Of a stretch of 22,157 nucleotides of DNA, positions 15,331-22,157 are shown one piece after another. Both the position numbers and the translations under genes were made by a program. The notes under the pieces were generated by a model, which made no database searches, was not told where the DNA came from, and worked only from the letters and a program-made list of their open reading frames with translations. This DNA is from Parvularcula sp039198765. Its GTDB lineage: Bacteria; Pseudomonadota; Alphaproteobacteria; Caulobacterales; Parvularculaceae. The number at the start of each line of letters is the position of its first letter. Position 1 is the stretch's first letter. Location: contig JBCCTF010000054.1 in the NCBI GenBank assembly GCA_039198765.1, positions 1 through 22,157 on the forward strand, written 5' to 3'.

Positions 15331-15519
15331 AGCTTTCGGGGCGGGGTGGAAGTCCCCACCGGCGGTGATCAAAGACTTGTTTTACAAGTGTTTTGTCAGC
15401 CCGCGAGCGGAAGCTGCCAGGGGTTTTTGGGTCGCCCAAATTGCCTCATCGAATGGCAGTGAATGCAGGAACCGGTGCGAATCCGGTGCCGACGGTCATA
15501 GTCCGGATGGTAGAAAGCT
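15331..15519 (+). ncRNA. FMN riboswitch (RFN element)
   Basis: Leader RNA that binds FMN and turns down riboflavin genes. P1 is AGCTTTC (15331-15337) with GAAAGCT (15513-15519). The conserved core is plain: GGGGTGGAAGTCCCCACCGG with CGGTGAT, AGCCCGCGAGC, then GGAACCGGTGCGAATCCGGT, GCCGACGGTCATAG and TCCGGATGGTAGAAAG, all in RFN order. The P3-side variable stem (AAGACTTGTTTTACAAGTGTTTT) is AT-rich, and the 15410-15460 stem is long. It lies upstream of ribD in the same direction. Confidence 0.96.
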
Positions 15520-15527
15520 TGGCCTGA

Positions 15528-15551
15528 CGCTGCGCGCCTTGGCGCGTGGCG
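15528..15551 (+). promoter_or_regulatory. GC-rich hairpin after the riboswitch
   Basis: CGCTGCGCGC (15528-15537) pairs with GCGCGTGGCG (15542-15551), ten pairs including two G-U, with loop CTTG. No T run follows, so it is not a standard terminator. It may be part of the expression platform, or a pause site used with Rho. Confidence 0.45.
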
Positions 15552-15626
15552 GACCGTTGGCACATGCGCAAGAGTCCCGCTCCCGCGAGACTTATCGGCG
15601 CGTGGGCACACCGGTGTAGGCTGAAT

Positions 15627-15664
15627 GCGCCCCCTCATGAGCTCGGAAACGATGGAGGAGGCGC
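15627..15664 (+). promoter_or_regulatory. SD-sequestering hairpin before ribD (riboswitch output)
   Basis: GCGCCCCCTC (15627-15636) pairs with GAGGAGGCGC (15655-15664), nine of ten pairs with one A-C mismatch and an 18-base loop. The 3' arm contains most of the ribD Shine-Dalgarno GGAGGAGG, which lies seven bases before the TTG start at 15668. When formed it would block ribD translation, the expected off-state of a translational FMN switch. Confidence 0.6.
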
Positions 15665-15667
15665 GGG

Positions 15668-16765
15668 TTGGACCACGCCCACTATATTGAGCGCGCCGTC
15701 GCGCTTGCCCGCCGGGCGGAGGGGTTCACCCATCCGAACCCGATGGTGGGCTGCGTCCTGGTCAAGGACGGCGTGGTGATCGCCCAGGGCTGGCACAAAG
15801 GCCCTGGCCTGGAGCATGCGGAGGCGATGGCCCTGCGGCTGGCTGGTGATGCTGCGCGCGGCGCGACGGCCTATGTCACACTGGAGCCGTGCAACCACTA
15901 CGGGCGAACGCCGCCCTGCGCGGAAGGCTTGATCAAGGCGCAGGCGGGCGAAGTCATCTACGGCCTGCGCGATGTGAACCCCCTGGCCGAAGGCGGCGCT
16001 TCGGCATTGAATGCCGCTGGCATCCCGGCGCGCCTCGCACCTCCAAACGTGCGCGGCGCATGCGCCGAGTTGGTTCGCCCCTGGATCCACAGCCTCAAAT
16101 GCTGGCGCCCGTGGGTCACGGCCAAACTGGCCATGTCCCTCGACGGCTTCACCGCCACCCGCAGCGGCGAGTCCCAGTGGATCACCGGCCCCGAAGCCCG
16201 CACCCGCGGCCACGACCTCCGCCAGCGCGCTGGCGCCATCATTGTCGGTGTAGGGACGATCTTGGCTGACGATCCAGCGCTCGATCCGCGCCCTGAAGGT
16301 CGCGAGGGCGCTCCTTCAACGAAAGTCATCCTCGACAGCAGCCTGCGCACGCCGACGACCGCCCGCGTCCTCTCGTCGCCAGGCAGCACACTGATCATCG
16401 CCCACGAGAGCGCCGAAACCGACCGCGTCGACGCGCTGCAAACAGCCGGAGCAACAGTGGCCCTCCTCCCTGGTGAGAACCGACGTCCCGACTTCGCAGA
16501 GGCGTTGAAGCTCCTTCATCAAGAGGGGCACACGGACGTTATGATCGAAGGCGGCGGCACCCTCCTCGGCACGGCCTTTGACACAGGCGTCGTCGATGAA
16601 GTCTGGGCCTTCGTCGCGCCTATGCTCATGGCCTCGGGTCGACACGCGATCTCCGGCATGGGGAGCGAACGCCTCGCTGACGCATTCCGGCTGACTCGTA
16701 CCAAAACTGAACACCTTGGAAAAGACATCCTGATCCGAGGTCTCCGAGAAAGGACCGCACCCTGA
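15668..16765 (+). CDS. ribD: Bifunctional riboflavin-specific deaminase/reductase RibD
   Basis: Catalyses deamination then reduction of the pyrimidine intermediate made from GTP by GTP cyclohydrolase II, the second and third riboflavin steps. It is 365 residues, normal length. Deaminase domain 1-145: zinc ligands H50, C75 and C84 in HAEAMAL and PCNHYGRTPPC, proton shuttle E52. Reductase domain from about 147: WVTAKLAMSLDGFTA and MIEGGGTLLG. The start is TTG at 15668: it has a near-perfect SD seven bases away, in-frame stops (15638-15640) lie just upstream, and the nearby ATGs are in other frames. It is the first gene of the FMN-controlled operon and its TGA overlaps the ribE ATG by one base. 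Confidence 0.96.
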   Translation: MDHAHYIERAVALARRAEGFTHPNPMVGCVLVKDGVVIAQGWHKGPGLEHAEAMALRLAGDAARGATAYVTLEPCNHYGRTPPCAEGLIKAQAGEVIYGLRDVNPLAEGGASALNAAGIPARLAPPNVRGACAELVRPWIHSLKCWRPWVTAKLAMSLDGFTATRSGESQWITGPEARTRGHDLRQRAGAIIVGVGTILADDPALDPRPEGREGAPSTKVILDSSLRTPTTARVLSSPGSTLIIAHESAETDRVDALQTAGATVALLPGENRRPDFAEALKLLHQEGHTDVMIEGGGTLLGTAFDTGVVDEVWAFVAPMLMASGRHAISGMGSERLADAFRLTRTKTEHLGKDILIRGLRERTAP

Positions 16766-17361
16766 TGTTCACGGGACTGATCGAAGAATTGGGCACCGTC
16801 ACCGCCCTCAATGACACGGGCGAAGGCGTCGACCTGGTTGTCTCAGCGCACGAAGTGCTGACCGACGCAAAGCTCGGCGATAGCATCGCTGTGCAAGGCG
16901 TTTGCCTCACGATTTCAGAGCTTTCCGCCGACACAGCAACCTTCGGCCTCGCCCCCGAGACGTTGCGCGTCACAAGTCTCCGTTCACTGACAGTTGGCAG
17001 CCCAGTCAACCTGGAACGCGCCCTCCTCCCCACCACGCGGATGGGGGGTCACTACGTCCAAGGGCACGTCGACGGCACAGGAACATTGCAAAGCATTAGA
17101 GAAGACGGCGACGCCCTGTGGGTGACCATTGAGGCGCCTACGGAGCTTCTGCGCTACGTCGTGAAGAAAGCCTACATCGCGATCGACGGGACCAGCCTCA
17201 CCGTCACGGCCGTCACCGACACAACATTCAGCGTGATGCTCATCCGGCATACCCAGCCGCGCATCACGCTTCCCACCAAAAAGCCGGGCGACCCGGTCAA
17301 CCTGGAGGTCGATATCATGGCCAAGTTTGCAGAGAAAATTGTCGCGGAGCAGGCACAATGA
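16765..17361 (+). CDS. ribE: Riboflavin synthase alpha subunit
   Basis: Dismutates two 6,7-dimethyl-8-ribityllumazine molecules to riboflavin and the pyrimidine precursor. It is 198 residues made of two lumazine-binding repeats: residues 1-95 (MFTGLIEELGTV, GVCLTI, APETLRVTSL) and 96-195 (GGHYVQGHVDG, IDGTSLTV, IRHTQPRITL). The N-terminus MFTGLIEE is diagnostic. It begins on the ribD stop (TGATG) and ends overlapping ribB by four bases (ATGA), so translation is coupled through the operon. All family features are intact. Confidence 0.97.
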   Translation: MFTGLIEELGTVTALNDTGEGVDLVVSAHEVLTDAKLGDSIAVQGVCLTISELSADTATFGLAPETLRVTSLRSLTVGSPVNLERALLPTTRMGGHYVQGHVDGTGTLQSIREDGDALWVTIEAPTELLRYVVKKAYIAIDGTSLTVTAVTDTTFSVMLIRHTQPRITLPTKKPGDPVNLEVDIMAKFAEKIVAEQAQ

Positions 17362-17996
17362 CCGGTTTCGTCAGTGTAGAGAGCGCCGCAGTAGCCCTCG
17401 CCGAAGGCCGCATGGTCATCATCGCCGATGACGAAGGCCGCGAGAACGAAGGCGATCTGGTGATCGGTGCAGAGTACGCCGACGCTGCCGCCATCAACTT
17501 CATGGCCATGTACGGCCGCGGCCTCGTCTGCTGTGCGCTTGCGCCTGAAATCATTGAGCGGCTCGGCCTTAAGCCTATGGTTCCGCAAGAAGAAAACCGA
17601 TCAGGCTTCGGCACGGCTTTCACCGTTTCCGTCGAAGCGAGTGAGGGTGTCACCACCGGCATCTCCGCACAAGACCGTGCACGGACAGTTGAAGTGCTGA
17701 TCAATCCAGAAAGCGATCCGTCAGAGCTTGTCACCCCTGGCCACATGTTCCCCCTCCGCGCTGTACCGGGCGGCGTGCGCGAGCGCGGCGGGCAGACCGA
17801 AGCCTCGGTCGACCTCGCCAAGCTCGCTGGCCTCCGCCCCGGTGCGGTGATCTGCGAGATTATGAACGACGACGGCACCATGGCGCGCCGTCCCGAGCTT
17901 GAGGCGTTCTCCGCCAAGCATGACATCCCCATCACAACGACCGAGGCCCTGCGGCAATATCTGGTCGAGCAACAAGCGACACTGGCTGCTGAGTGA
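17358..17996 (+). CDS. ribB: 3,4-dihydroxy-2-butanone 4-phosphate synthase
   Basis: Makes the four-carbon unit of riboflavin from ribulose 5-phosphate. It is 212 residues: the RibB domain alone, without the GTP cyclohydrolase II (RibA) half that forms RibBA in many alphaproteobacteria. Active-site acidic loop DDEGRENEGDL at 24-34, plus the TPGHMFPLRA and GGVRERGGQTEA motifs. It starts inside the ribE stop (ATGA). The missing RibA activity must be supplied from elsewhere in the genome, since no RibA is visible in the window. Confidence 0.96.
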   Translation: MTGFVSVESAAVALAEGRMVIIADDEGRENEGDLVIGAEYADAAAINFMAMYGRGLVCCALAPEIIERLGLKPMVPQEENRSGFGTAFTVSVEASEGVTTGISAQDRARTVEVLINPESDPSELVTPGHMFPLRAVPGGVRERGGQTEASVDLAKLAGLRPGAVICEIMNDDGTMARRPELEAFSAKHDIPITTTEALRQYLVEQQATLAAE

Positions 17997-18025
17997 TCAG
18001 TACCGAGACGATAGGACAAACACCG

Positions 18026-18496
18026 ATGAAGAGAATTGAAGGCACCGCCAACGGATCCGGTCTTCGCGTTTGCGTCATCGACACAGGCTGGAACGAAATG
18101 ATCGTCAGCCAACTGACCAAAGGCGCTTTGGCCACGTTGATGAAGCACGGCGTCGCGGATGACGACATCACCCATGTCACAGTTCCTGGCGCGTTCGAAA
18201 TCCCTGTCGCCGCGCAAACTGCTGCATCTACAGGACGTTACGACGCCGTTGTCACCCTCGGCTGCGTTATCCGAGGCGATACCGCGCACTTCGACTTCGT
18301 CGCCGGCGAAGCGGCAAAGGGCATCTCGAAAGTCGCCCTCGACAGCGGAGTACCAGTGGTGTTCGGCATACTGACAACAGATACTGTCGAACAGGCGATG
18401 GATCGCGCCGGCATCAAACTCGGCAACAAAGGCAGCGAGGCCGCCAGCGTCGCCGTCGAGACCGCCCGCATTCTTCAAGCACTCAAGGAGGGCTAA
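18026..18496 (+). CDS. ribH: 6,7-dimethyl-8-ribityllumazine synthase
   Basis: Condenses the pyrimidine and butanone phosphate precursors into lumazine, the substrate of RibE; members form pentamers or 60-mer capsids. With ATG 18026 the protein is 156 residues, typical length. Motifs are GWNEMIV, the VPGAFEIP loop and GCVIRGDTAHFDFV with catalytic H88. A GTG at 17993 overlaps the ribB stop (GTGA) and would add 11 residues; the ATG is preferred because AGGA precedes it by nine bases and relatives begin near MKRIEG. Part of the ribD-E-B-H-folE operon. Confidence 0.95.
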   Translation: MKRIEGTANGSGLRVCVIDTGWNEMIVSQLTKGALATLMKHGVADDDITHVTVPGAFEIPVAAQTAASTGRYDAVVTLGCVIRGDTAHFDFVAGEAAKGISKVALDSGVPVVFGILTTDTVEQAMDRAGIKLGNKGSEAASVAVETARILQALKEG

Positions 18497-18499
18497 ACG

Positions 18500-19069
18500 A
18501 TGACGACCAAGCGCAGCCGCGAAGAGGCAGAAGCAGCAGTGCGTGTCCTCCTAGAATATATTGGAGAGAATCCGGATCGCGAAGGCCTCATCGACACACC
18601 AAAACGGTTTGTCGGTGCCTACGATGATTGGTTTGTGGGGTACAAAGAGGATCCCGAGGCTCTGCTATCGCGAACCTTCGAAGAAGTCGAAGGCTATAAC
18701 GACATCGTGCTGCTCAAAAACATCAAGGTAGAGAGCCATTGCGAGCACCATGTTGCGCCGATCCTGGGTACAGCCCACGTCGCCTACCTGCCATCCGATC
18801 GCGTTGTCGGCATCTCGAAACTTGCGCGCGTGGTTGATGCGTATGCGAAACGTCTCCAAAGCCAGGAGATCCTGAACGAGCAAATTGCTCAAACAATTCA
18901 GAGTGTTCTGCAGCCGCGTGGCGTGGCGGTGCTGATTGAAGCGACCCACCAATGCATCTCAACCCGCGGCATCCACAAGGACGATGTGGTCTGCGTCACC
19001 CAGACCCTGCTTGGCGAGTTTAAGGATGATCCGCGCCTTGAAGATCGCTTGATGCGGATGATTGGCTAG
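18500..19069 (+). CDS. folE: GTP cyclohydrolase I
   Basis: Converts GTP to 7,8-dihydroneopterin triphosphate, the entry to folate and pterins. It is 189 residues, normal for FolE. Zinc ligands are C81 and H84 in SHCEHHVAPILG and C152 in HQCISTRGI. The start has a strong SD, AAGGAGGG, that overlaps the ribH stop region, and the gap to ribH is three bases, so it is in the riboflavin operon and should feel the FMN switch. This is FolE (cyclohydrolase I) by its motifs, not RibA (cyclohydrolase II). It ends tail-to-tail with ybgC, sharing CTAG. Confidence 0.95.
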   Translation: MTTKRSREEAEAAVRVLLEYIGENPDREGLIDTPKRFVGAYDDWFVGYKEDPEALLSRTFEEVEGYNDIVLLKNIKVESHCEHHVAPILGTAHVAYLPSDRVVGISKLARVVDAYAKRLQSQEILNEQIAQTIQSVLQPRGVAVLIEATHQCISTRGIHKDDVVCVTQTLLGEFKDDPRLEDRLMRMIG

Positions 19070-19482
19070 GCAAGAAGCTCTTCCATTCTGGCGGCCATGG
19101 CCTTGGGCATGCGCCTCGGCCGGCCATCCAGGGTGATGACTGCAGCGGTGACCGTTCCCTTGGCAAGCACGTCATCGCCGCGAAATATCGTTTGCGTAAA
19201 GACCATCCGTGGACCTCGCGCCGACTCAAGAAAGGTATCAACGGTGATGACGTCGTCCAGCTTTGCTGGCCGTTTATAGTCGATGTTGATGGACGAAACA
19301 ACGAACGTGCACGGATCTTCGGCTTCCATCAGCGCTGAGAGATCGGAGAAACAGGCGCGGAGAGACTCAGTCCGCCCACGCTCAAAATACCGGAGATAGT
19401 TGGCGTGATAGACCACGCCTGTCACGTCCGTATCTTCGAAATAGATACGGTATTCCATACGGTTGGTGCGAAGGGGGTGCAT
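19066..19482 (-). CDS. ybgC: Acyl-CoA thioesterase YbgC
   Basis: Hot-dog-fold thioesterase associated with the Tol-Pal system. With ATG 19482 it is 138 residues, the usual size. The 4-hydroxybenzoyl-CoA-thioesterase signature YFEDTDVTGVVYHANYLRYF has the catalytic Asp19 (EDTD). The start codon overlaps the ruvB stop by one base (TGATG), which is why 19482 is chosen over the in-frame extension to 19533. The usual downstream tolQRAB-pal genes are absent: the gene instead ends at folE on the opposite strand. Confidence 0.93.
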   Translation of the reverse strand: MHPLRTNRMEYRIYFEDTDVTGVVYHANYLRYFERGRTESLRACFSDLSALMEAEDPCTFVVSSINIDYKRPAKLDDVITVDTFLESARGPRMVFTQTIFRGDDVLAKGTVTAAVITLDGRPRRMPKAMAARMEELLA

Positions 19483-20495
19483 CAGAAGAGCTCCGGATTG
19501 GGGCGCGGTGCGGTCAGGCCAAGGTGCTTCCAAGCCCGTTCAGTGAGCAAGCGGCCACGAGGGGTACGCTGGATAAATCCCTGCTGGAGGAGATAGGGCT
19601 CGACGACATCTTCAATCGCGTCGCGCCCTTCCGAGAGACTGGCGGCGAGCGTTTCGACACCGACGGGGCCACCGCCGAAATTTTCAGCGATGATCGAAAG
19701 GTAGCGGCGATCGAGACCATCGAGGCCTGCTTCGTCGACCTCGAGTCGGCGAAGAGCCTGGGCTGCAATGGTTTGATTGATCGACCCGTCACCTTCAACG
19801 CTGGCCACGTCGCGGACACGCCTGAGAAGACGGCCAGTGACTCGCGGTGTGCCACGAGAGCGGCGTGCGATTTCCATCGCGCCGTCGTCATCGATCGGTG
19901 TACCGAGTTTGTCAGCCCCCCGCTTGACGATCTTGGAAAGTTCAGCAGGCTGATAGAAATCGAGACGAAGGGGAATACCGAACCGGTCGAGGAGAGGCTT
20001 CGTCAAGAGGCCTGATCGTGTCGTTGCGCCGACAAGGGTGAAGCGAGGCAGATCGATCTTTACCGAACGCGCCGATGGCCCCTCACCGATAATCAGGTCG
20101 AGGTGGAAGTCTTCCATCGCTGGATAGAGAATTTCCTCAACCGCTGGCGTAAGTCGATGAATTTCATCGATAAAGAGAACATCGCGCGGTTCTAAACCTG
20201 TGAGGAGTGCGGCGAGGTCACCAGCCTTCGCGATGACGGGGCCGGAAGTGGCGCGGAAGCCGACGCCGAGTTCTTGGGCGACAATTTGGGCGAGTGTGGT
20301 TTTGCCAAGGCCGGGCGGACCGAAGAACAGGACGTGGTCCATCGCCTCTTCGCGGCGGCGGGCGGCTTCAACGAAGATCGAGAGATTGTCTTTGACGCTC
20401 GGTTGGCCAACGAACTCCGAAAGGCGTTTCGGCCTGAGTGCCGCGTCATCGTCTGTATCGAGACGGTCAGGGGTCTGAAGGCGCTCGTCCATCAT
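19482..20495 (-). CDS. ruvB: Holliday junction branch migration helicase RuvB
   Basis: AAA+ ATPase motor that, with RuvA, moves Holliday junctions before RuvC resolves them. It is 337 residues. Walker A GPPGLGKT (59-66), Walker B VLFIDEIHRL (D110, E111), sensor GATTRSGLL and the C-terminal winged-helix GFIQRTPRGR are all present. The ATG (20495, or the next codon 20492) overlaps the ruvA stop. Middle gene of ruvC-ruvA-ruvB-ybgC. Confidence 0.98.
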   Translation of the reverse strand: MMDERLQTPDRLDTDDDAALRPKRLSEFVGQPSVKDNLSIFVEAARRREEAMDHVLFFGPPGLGKTTLAQIVAQELGVGFRATSGPVIAKAGDLAALLTGLEPRDVLFIDEIHRLTPAVEEILYPAMEDFHLDLIIGEGPSARSVKIDLPRFTLVGATTRSGLLTKPLLDRFGIPLRLDFYQPAELSKIVKRGADKLGTPIDDDGAMEIARRSRGTPRVTGRLLRRVRDVASVEGDGSINQTIAAQALRRLEVDEAGLDGLDRRYLSIIAENFGGGPVGVETLAASLSEGRDAIEDVVEPYLLQQGFIQRTPRGRLLTERAWKHLGLTAPRPNPELF

Positions 20496-21103
20496 TTGGG
20501 CGCGAGCACTTTAAGGGCGGCGGGGATTAAGGCCTCGACCGCCTCGTCGCCGGCTCGGACGCTTTCGACAGCGCGGCGCGCAGCGATCTCGTCGTAGCCG
20601 AGGTTCACGAGGGCGGAGATCGCTTCGTACGCGGCGCCGCCCTGAGGCGCTGGAGCGACATCATCTGCGGGCGTGGCGGAGAGCGGGGCTCTTCCTGCGA
20701 AGACGCCTGCGGTTTTGTCCTTCAGCTCAGTGACGATCCGTGTCGCGAGTTTCGGGCCAACGCCTTGCGCCCGCGCAACAGCTTGGCGGTCGCCGACGGT
20801 GATCGCGTCGAGCAGCGCGGCTGGGCGGAGGACCTGGAGGATGGCCAAGGCAGCCTTGCTGCCAACACCTTGAACGGATTGCAGGAGTTTAAAGCAGCGG
20901 CGCTCGTCTTCGGTCTCGAACGCGACCAGTTTGATGAAAGTCTCTGCGACCAATGTCTCCACGGCGACGGCAACGTCAGCGCCGGTTTCGAACTTTTGGA
21001 GGAGGCGCGGAGCGGCACCGACTTCATAGCCGACACCGCCTACGTCGATGATGGCCGTGTCAGAACTGACGCTCAGCACACGTCCTTTGAGGAAACCGAT
21101 CAT
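20492..21103 (-). CDS. ruvA: Holliday junction DNA-binding protein RuvA
   Basis: Tetrameric protein that binds the four-way junction and recruits RuvB. It is 203 residues from the chosen start (MIGFLKGRV), the family's usual N-terminus. OB-fold domain 1-62; helix-hairpin-helix domain 70-140 including VQGVGSKAALAIL and AQGVGPKLATRIVTELKDK; a linker rich in Ala and Pro; and the C-terminal RuvB-binding domain (AISALVNLGY to the end). The start overlaps the ruvC stop (ATGA); the open frame reading further upstream to 21535 is the antisense-free shadow of ruvC. Confidence 0.97.
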   Translation of the reverse strand: MIGFLKGRVLSVSSDTAIIDVGGVGYEVGAAPRLLQKFETGADVAVAVETLVAETFIKLVAFETEDERRCFKLLQSVQGVGSKAALAILQVLRPAALLDAITVGDRQAVARAQGVGPKLATRIVTELKDKTAGVFAGRAPLSATPADDVAPAPQGGAAYEAISALVNLGYDEIAARRAVESVRAGDEAVEALIPAALKVLAPK

Positions 21104-21603
21104 ATCGCCGCCCTCACTTGAGGCGCGCTGCGGTGGAAGGCGTGGCAGAGGGCGATGGCGAGGGCGTCGGCGGCATCGGCTGTTTCGGCGCGGCTGCCTG
21201 GGAGGAGGCGCGCGACCATGGCGGCGACTTGGGTTTTGTCGGCGTGCCCTGCTCCGACCACGGACTTTTTGATTTGGTTTGCGGCGTATTCGGCCACGGG
21301 AACGCCGGCTCGGGCCGGCGCGAGGAGGCAGATGCCGCGGGCTTGGCCGAGCTTGAGCGCTGAACGTGGGTTCGTGTTCACGAACGTTTCTTCCACGGCG
21401 GCTTCGTCGGGGTTGTGCTCCGTTACGAGGGCGTCGAGGGCATCTGACAGCGCACACAAGCGATCCGCCATCGACCCGCCGGGCGCTGGTGATAAAGCGC
21501 CGGAGGCAATGAACTTGAGGCGTTGTCCAGCGCACGCGATCAGGCCCCAGCCGGTGCGGCGGAGGCCAGGATCGATGCCTAAAATGCGGACGGTCTCACC
21601 CAT
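21100..21603 (-). CDS. ruvC: Crossover junction endodeoxyribonuclease RuvC
   Basis: Dimeric nuclease that cuts Holliday junctions. It is 167 residues. Catalytic acids are D11 (LGIDPGLRRTGWG), E71 (VEETFVNTN), D143 and D146 (TADAADALAIA), at the E. coli spacing. ATG 21603 follows a 62-base gap from thiE. It is first in the ruvCAB-ybgC run, and its stop is overlapped by the ruvA start. Confidence 0.97.
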   Translation of the reverse strand: MGETVRILGIDPGLRRTGWGLIACAGQRLKFIASGALSPAPGGSMADRLCALSDALDALVTEHNPDEAAVEETFVNTNPRSALKLGQARGICLLAPARAGVPVAEYAANQIKKSVVGAGHADKTQVAAMVARLLPGSRAETADAADALAIALCHAFHRSAPQVRAAI

Positions 21604-21665
21604 GGACTGCCTTTGTTCTCACGCTTTGTCATCGACGAGGTCGCGGCGAAGTTCAAGGCCTGCCG

Positions 21666-22157
21666 TCAGGTGTCGGCGAGCGCCGCAGCGAACGCCTTGG
21701 CTCCAGCCACCGGGCCATCCGCATGCTGCCAAATCGCGCTGGAGACGGCGAGATAGTCCGCACCCGCATGGATCAAGCCGCGTGCCGATTCGGCGGTGAT
21801 GCCGCCAATCGCCACGGCGGGTACGGTGGCCATTTCGGACCAGCGCGTGAGGATCTCAGGCTCGGGCCGGTAGATCGCTTCCTTTGTCCGGCTGGGATAG
21901 AAAGCGCCGAATGCGACATAGTCGGCCCCCGCCTCGCCTGCTTCCATCGCCAGGTGGACGCTGTCGTGGCAGGTGACGCCGATGTCTTTATCCGCACCCA
22001 GAAGACTGCGCGCCTCAGCGACTGTGCCGTCACCTTGGCCAAGGTGGACGCCGTCCGCGCCTGCTTTCGCGGCGAGTTCGGGGCGATCGTTGATCAGAAA
22101 GCCTGCTTCAGCGGCCTGGCAAAGGGGGAGCAGCTTTTCCGCCGCGCGCAGGATGTC
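21666..22157 (-). CDS. thiE: Thiamine phosphate synthase (5' end outside window)
   Basis: Couples HMP-pyrophosphate to HET-phosphate giving thiamine phosphate. 163 C-terminal residues are visible; full proteins are about 200-215, so 40-50 residues lie beyond the window edge. Conserved parts seen: NDRPELAAKAGADGVHLGQ, the phosphate-binding VAIGGIT and the GADYLAVSSAIW stretch. It is on the same strand as, and 62 bases upstream of, ruvC, so it could be cotranscribed with ruvCAB, though the cluster is not a thiamine operon. Confidence 0.93.
   Translation of the reverse strand, partial: DILRAAEKLLPLCQAAEAGFLINDRPELAAKAGADGVHLGQGDGTVAEARSLLGADKDIGVTCHDSVHLAMEAGEAGADYVAFGAFYPSRTKEAIYRPEPEILTRWSEMATVPAVAIGGITAESARGLIHAGADYLAVSSAIWQHADGPVAGAKAFAAALADT

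Noticed and set aside
17315..18478. 387-residue open frame on the minus strand opposite ribB and ribH
   Set aside because: It is antisense to two certain enzymes, low in structure-like pattern, and produced by GC-rich third positions.
18500..19069. folE as the missing ribA (GTP cyclohydrolase II)
   Set aside because: Its motifs (SHCEHH, HQCISTRG) are those of cyclohydrolase I; the zinc Cys set of RibA is not present.
21104..21535. Extension of the RuvA frame by 144 codons
   Set aside because: It is the shifted frame of ruvC, very Arg-rich; RuvA begins MIGFLKG at 21103.

Overview
The window reads as chromosomal DNA from a GC-rich alphaproteobacterium. Supporting signs are a zinc-free L33, small-type PurL followed directly by BolA, an RFN-controlled ribD-ribE-ribB-ribH operon, ruvCAB-ybgC, and a palindromic 'GTCATCCCGG' repeat of the kind scattered through alphaproteobacterial genomes. 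A PEP-CTERM-like protein with a VPAP motif and Arg-rich tail suggests an exosortase-bearing, probably aquatic lineage. Nothing read here fixes the genus. No phage, transposase, tRNA, rRNA or CRISPR was seen.

Layout, left third (1-9061): the rpmG 3' end with its terminator; gloA on the minus strand; a PA14/PEP-CTERM-like exported protein; purQ; an exported vanadium-haloperoxidase-like protein whose Shine-Dalgarno (SD) sequence lies in a hairpin; a palindromic repeat; a membrane pentapeptide-repeat protein; a long intergenic stretch that folds like 6S RNA; an NnrU-family membrane protein; bioB; a small unknown protein; a tandem-repeat protein; and a TyrA-type prephenate/arogenate dehydrogenase.

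Middle (9071-15211): two translationally coupled minus-strand lipoproteins resembling DUF2799. Divergent from them is an unusual purL. It carries about 100 extra residues between its two halves and reads without a stop into a complete BolA domain that keeps its own SD and ATG. A membrane protein follows, then a convergent Do/DegQ-type periplasmic protease.

Right third (15212-22157): an FMN riboswitch leads ribD-ribE-ribB-ribH-folE, whose genes overlap or abut. The leader ends in a hairpin that buries the ribD SD, which precedes a TTG start. folE ends tail-to-tail with ybgC, the two stop codons sharing one CTAG. The minus-strand cluster thiE-ruvC-ruvA-ruvB-ybgC is tightly packed.

By function, the window holds cofactor synthesis (riboflavin, folate/pterin, biotin, thiamine), purine synthesis (PurQ and PurL, with no purS seen), recombination (RuvABC), envelope quality control (DegQ) and several exported proteins of unknown role. 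The most unusual points are the PurL-BolA fusion with the PurL insertion, the riboswitch SD-hairpin platform, and folE taking the place where ribA might be expected.
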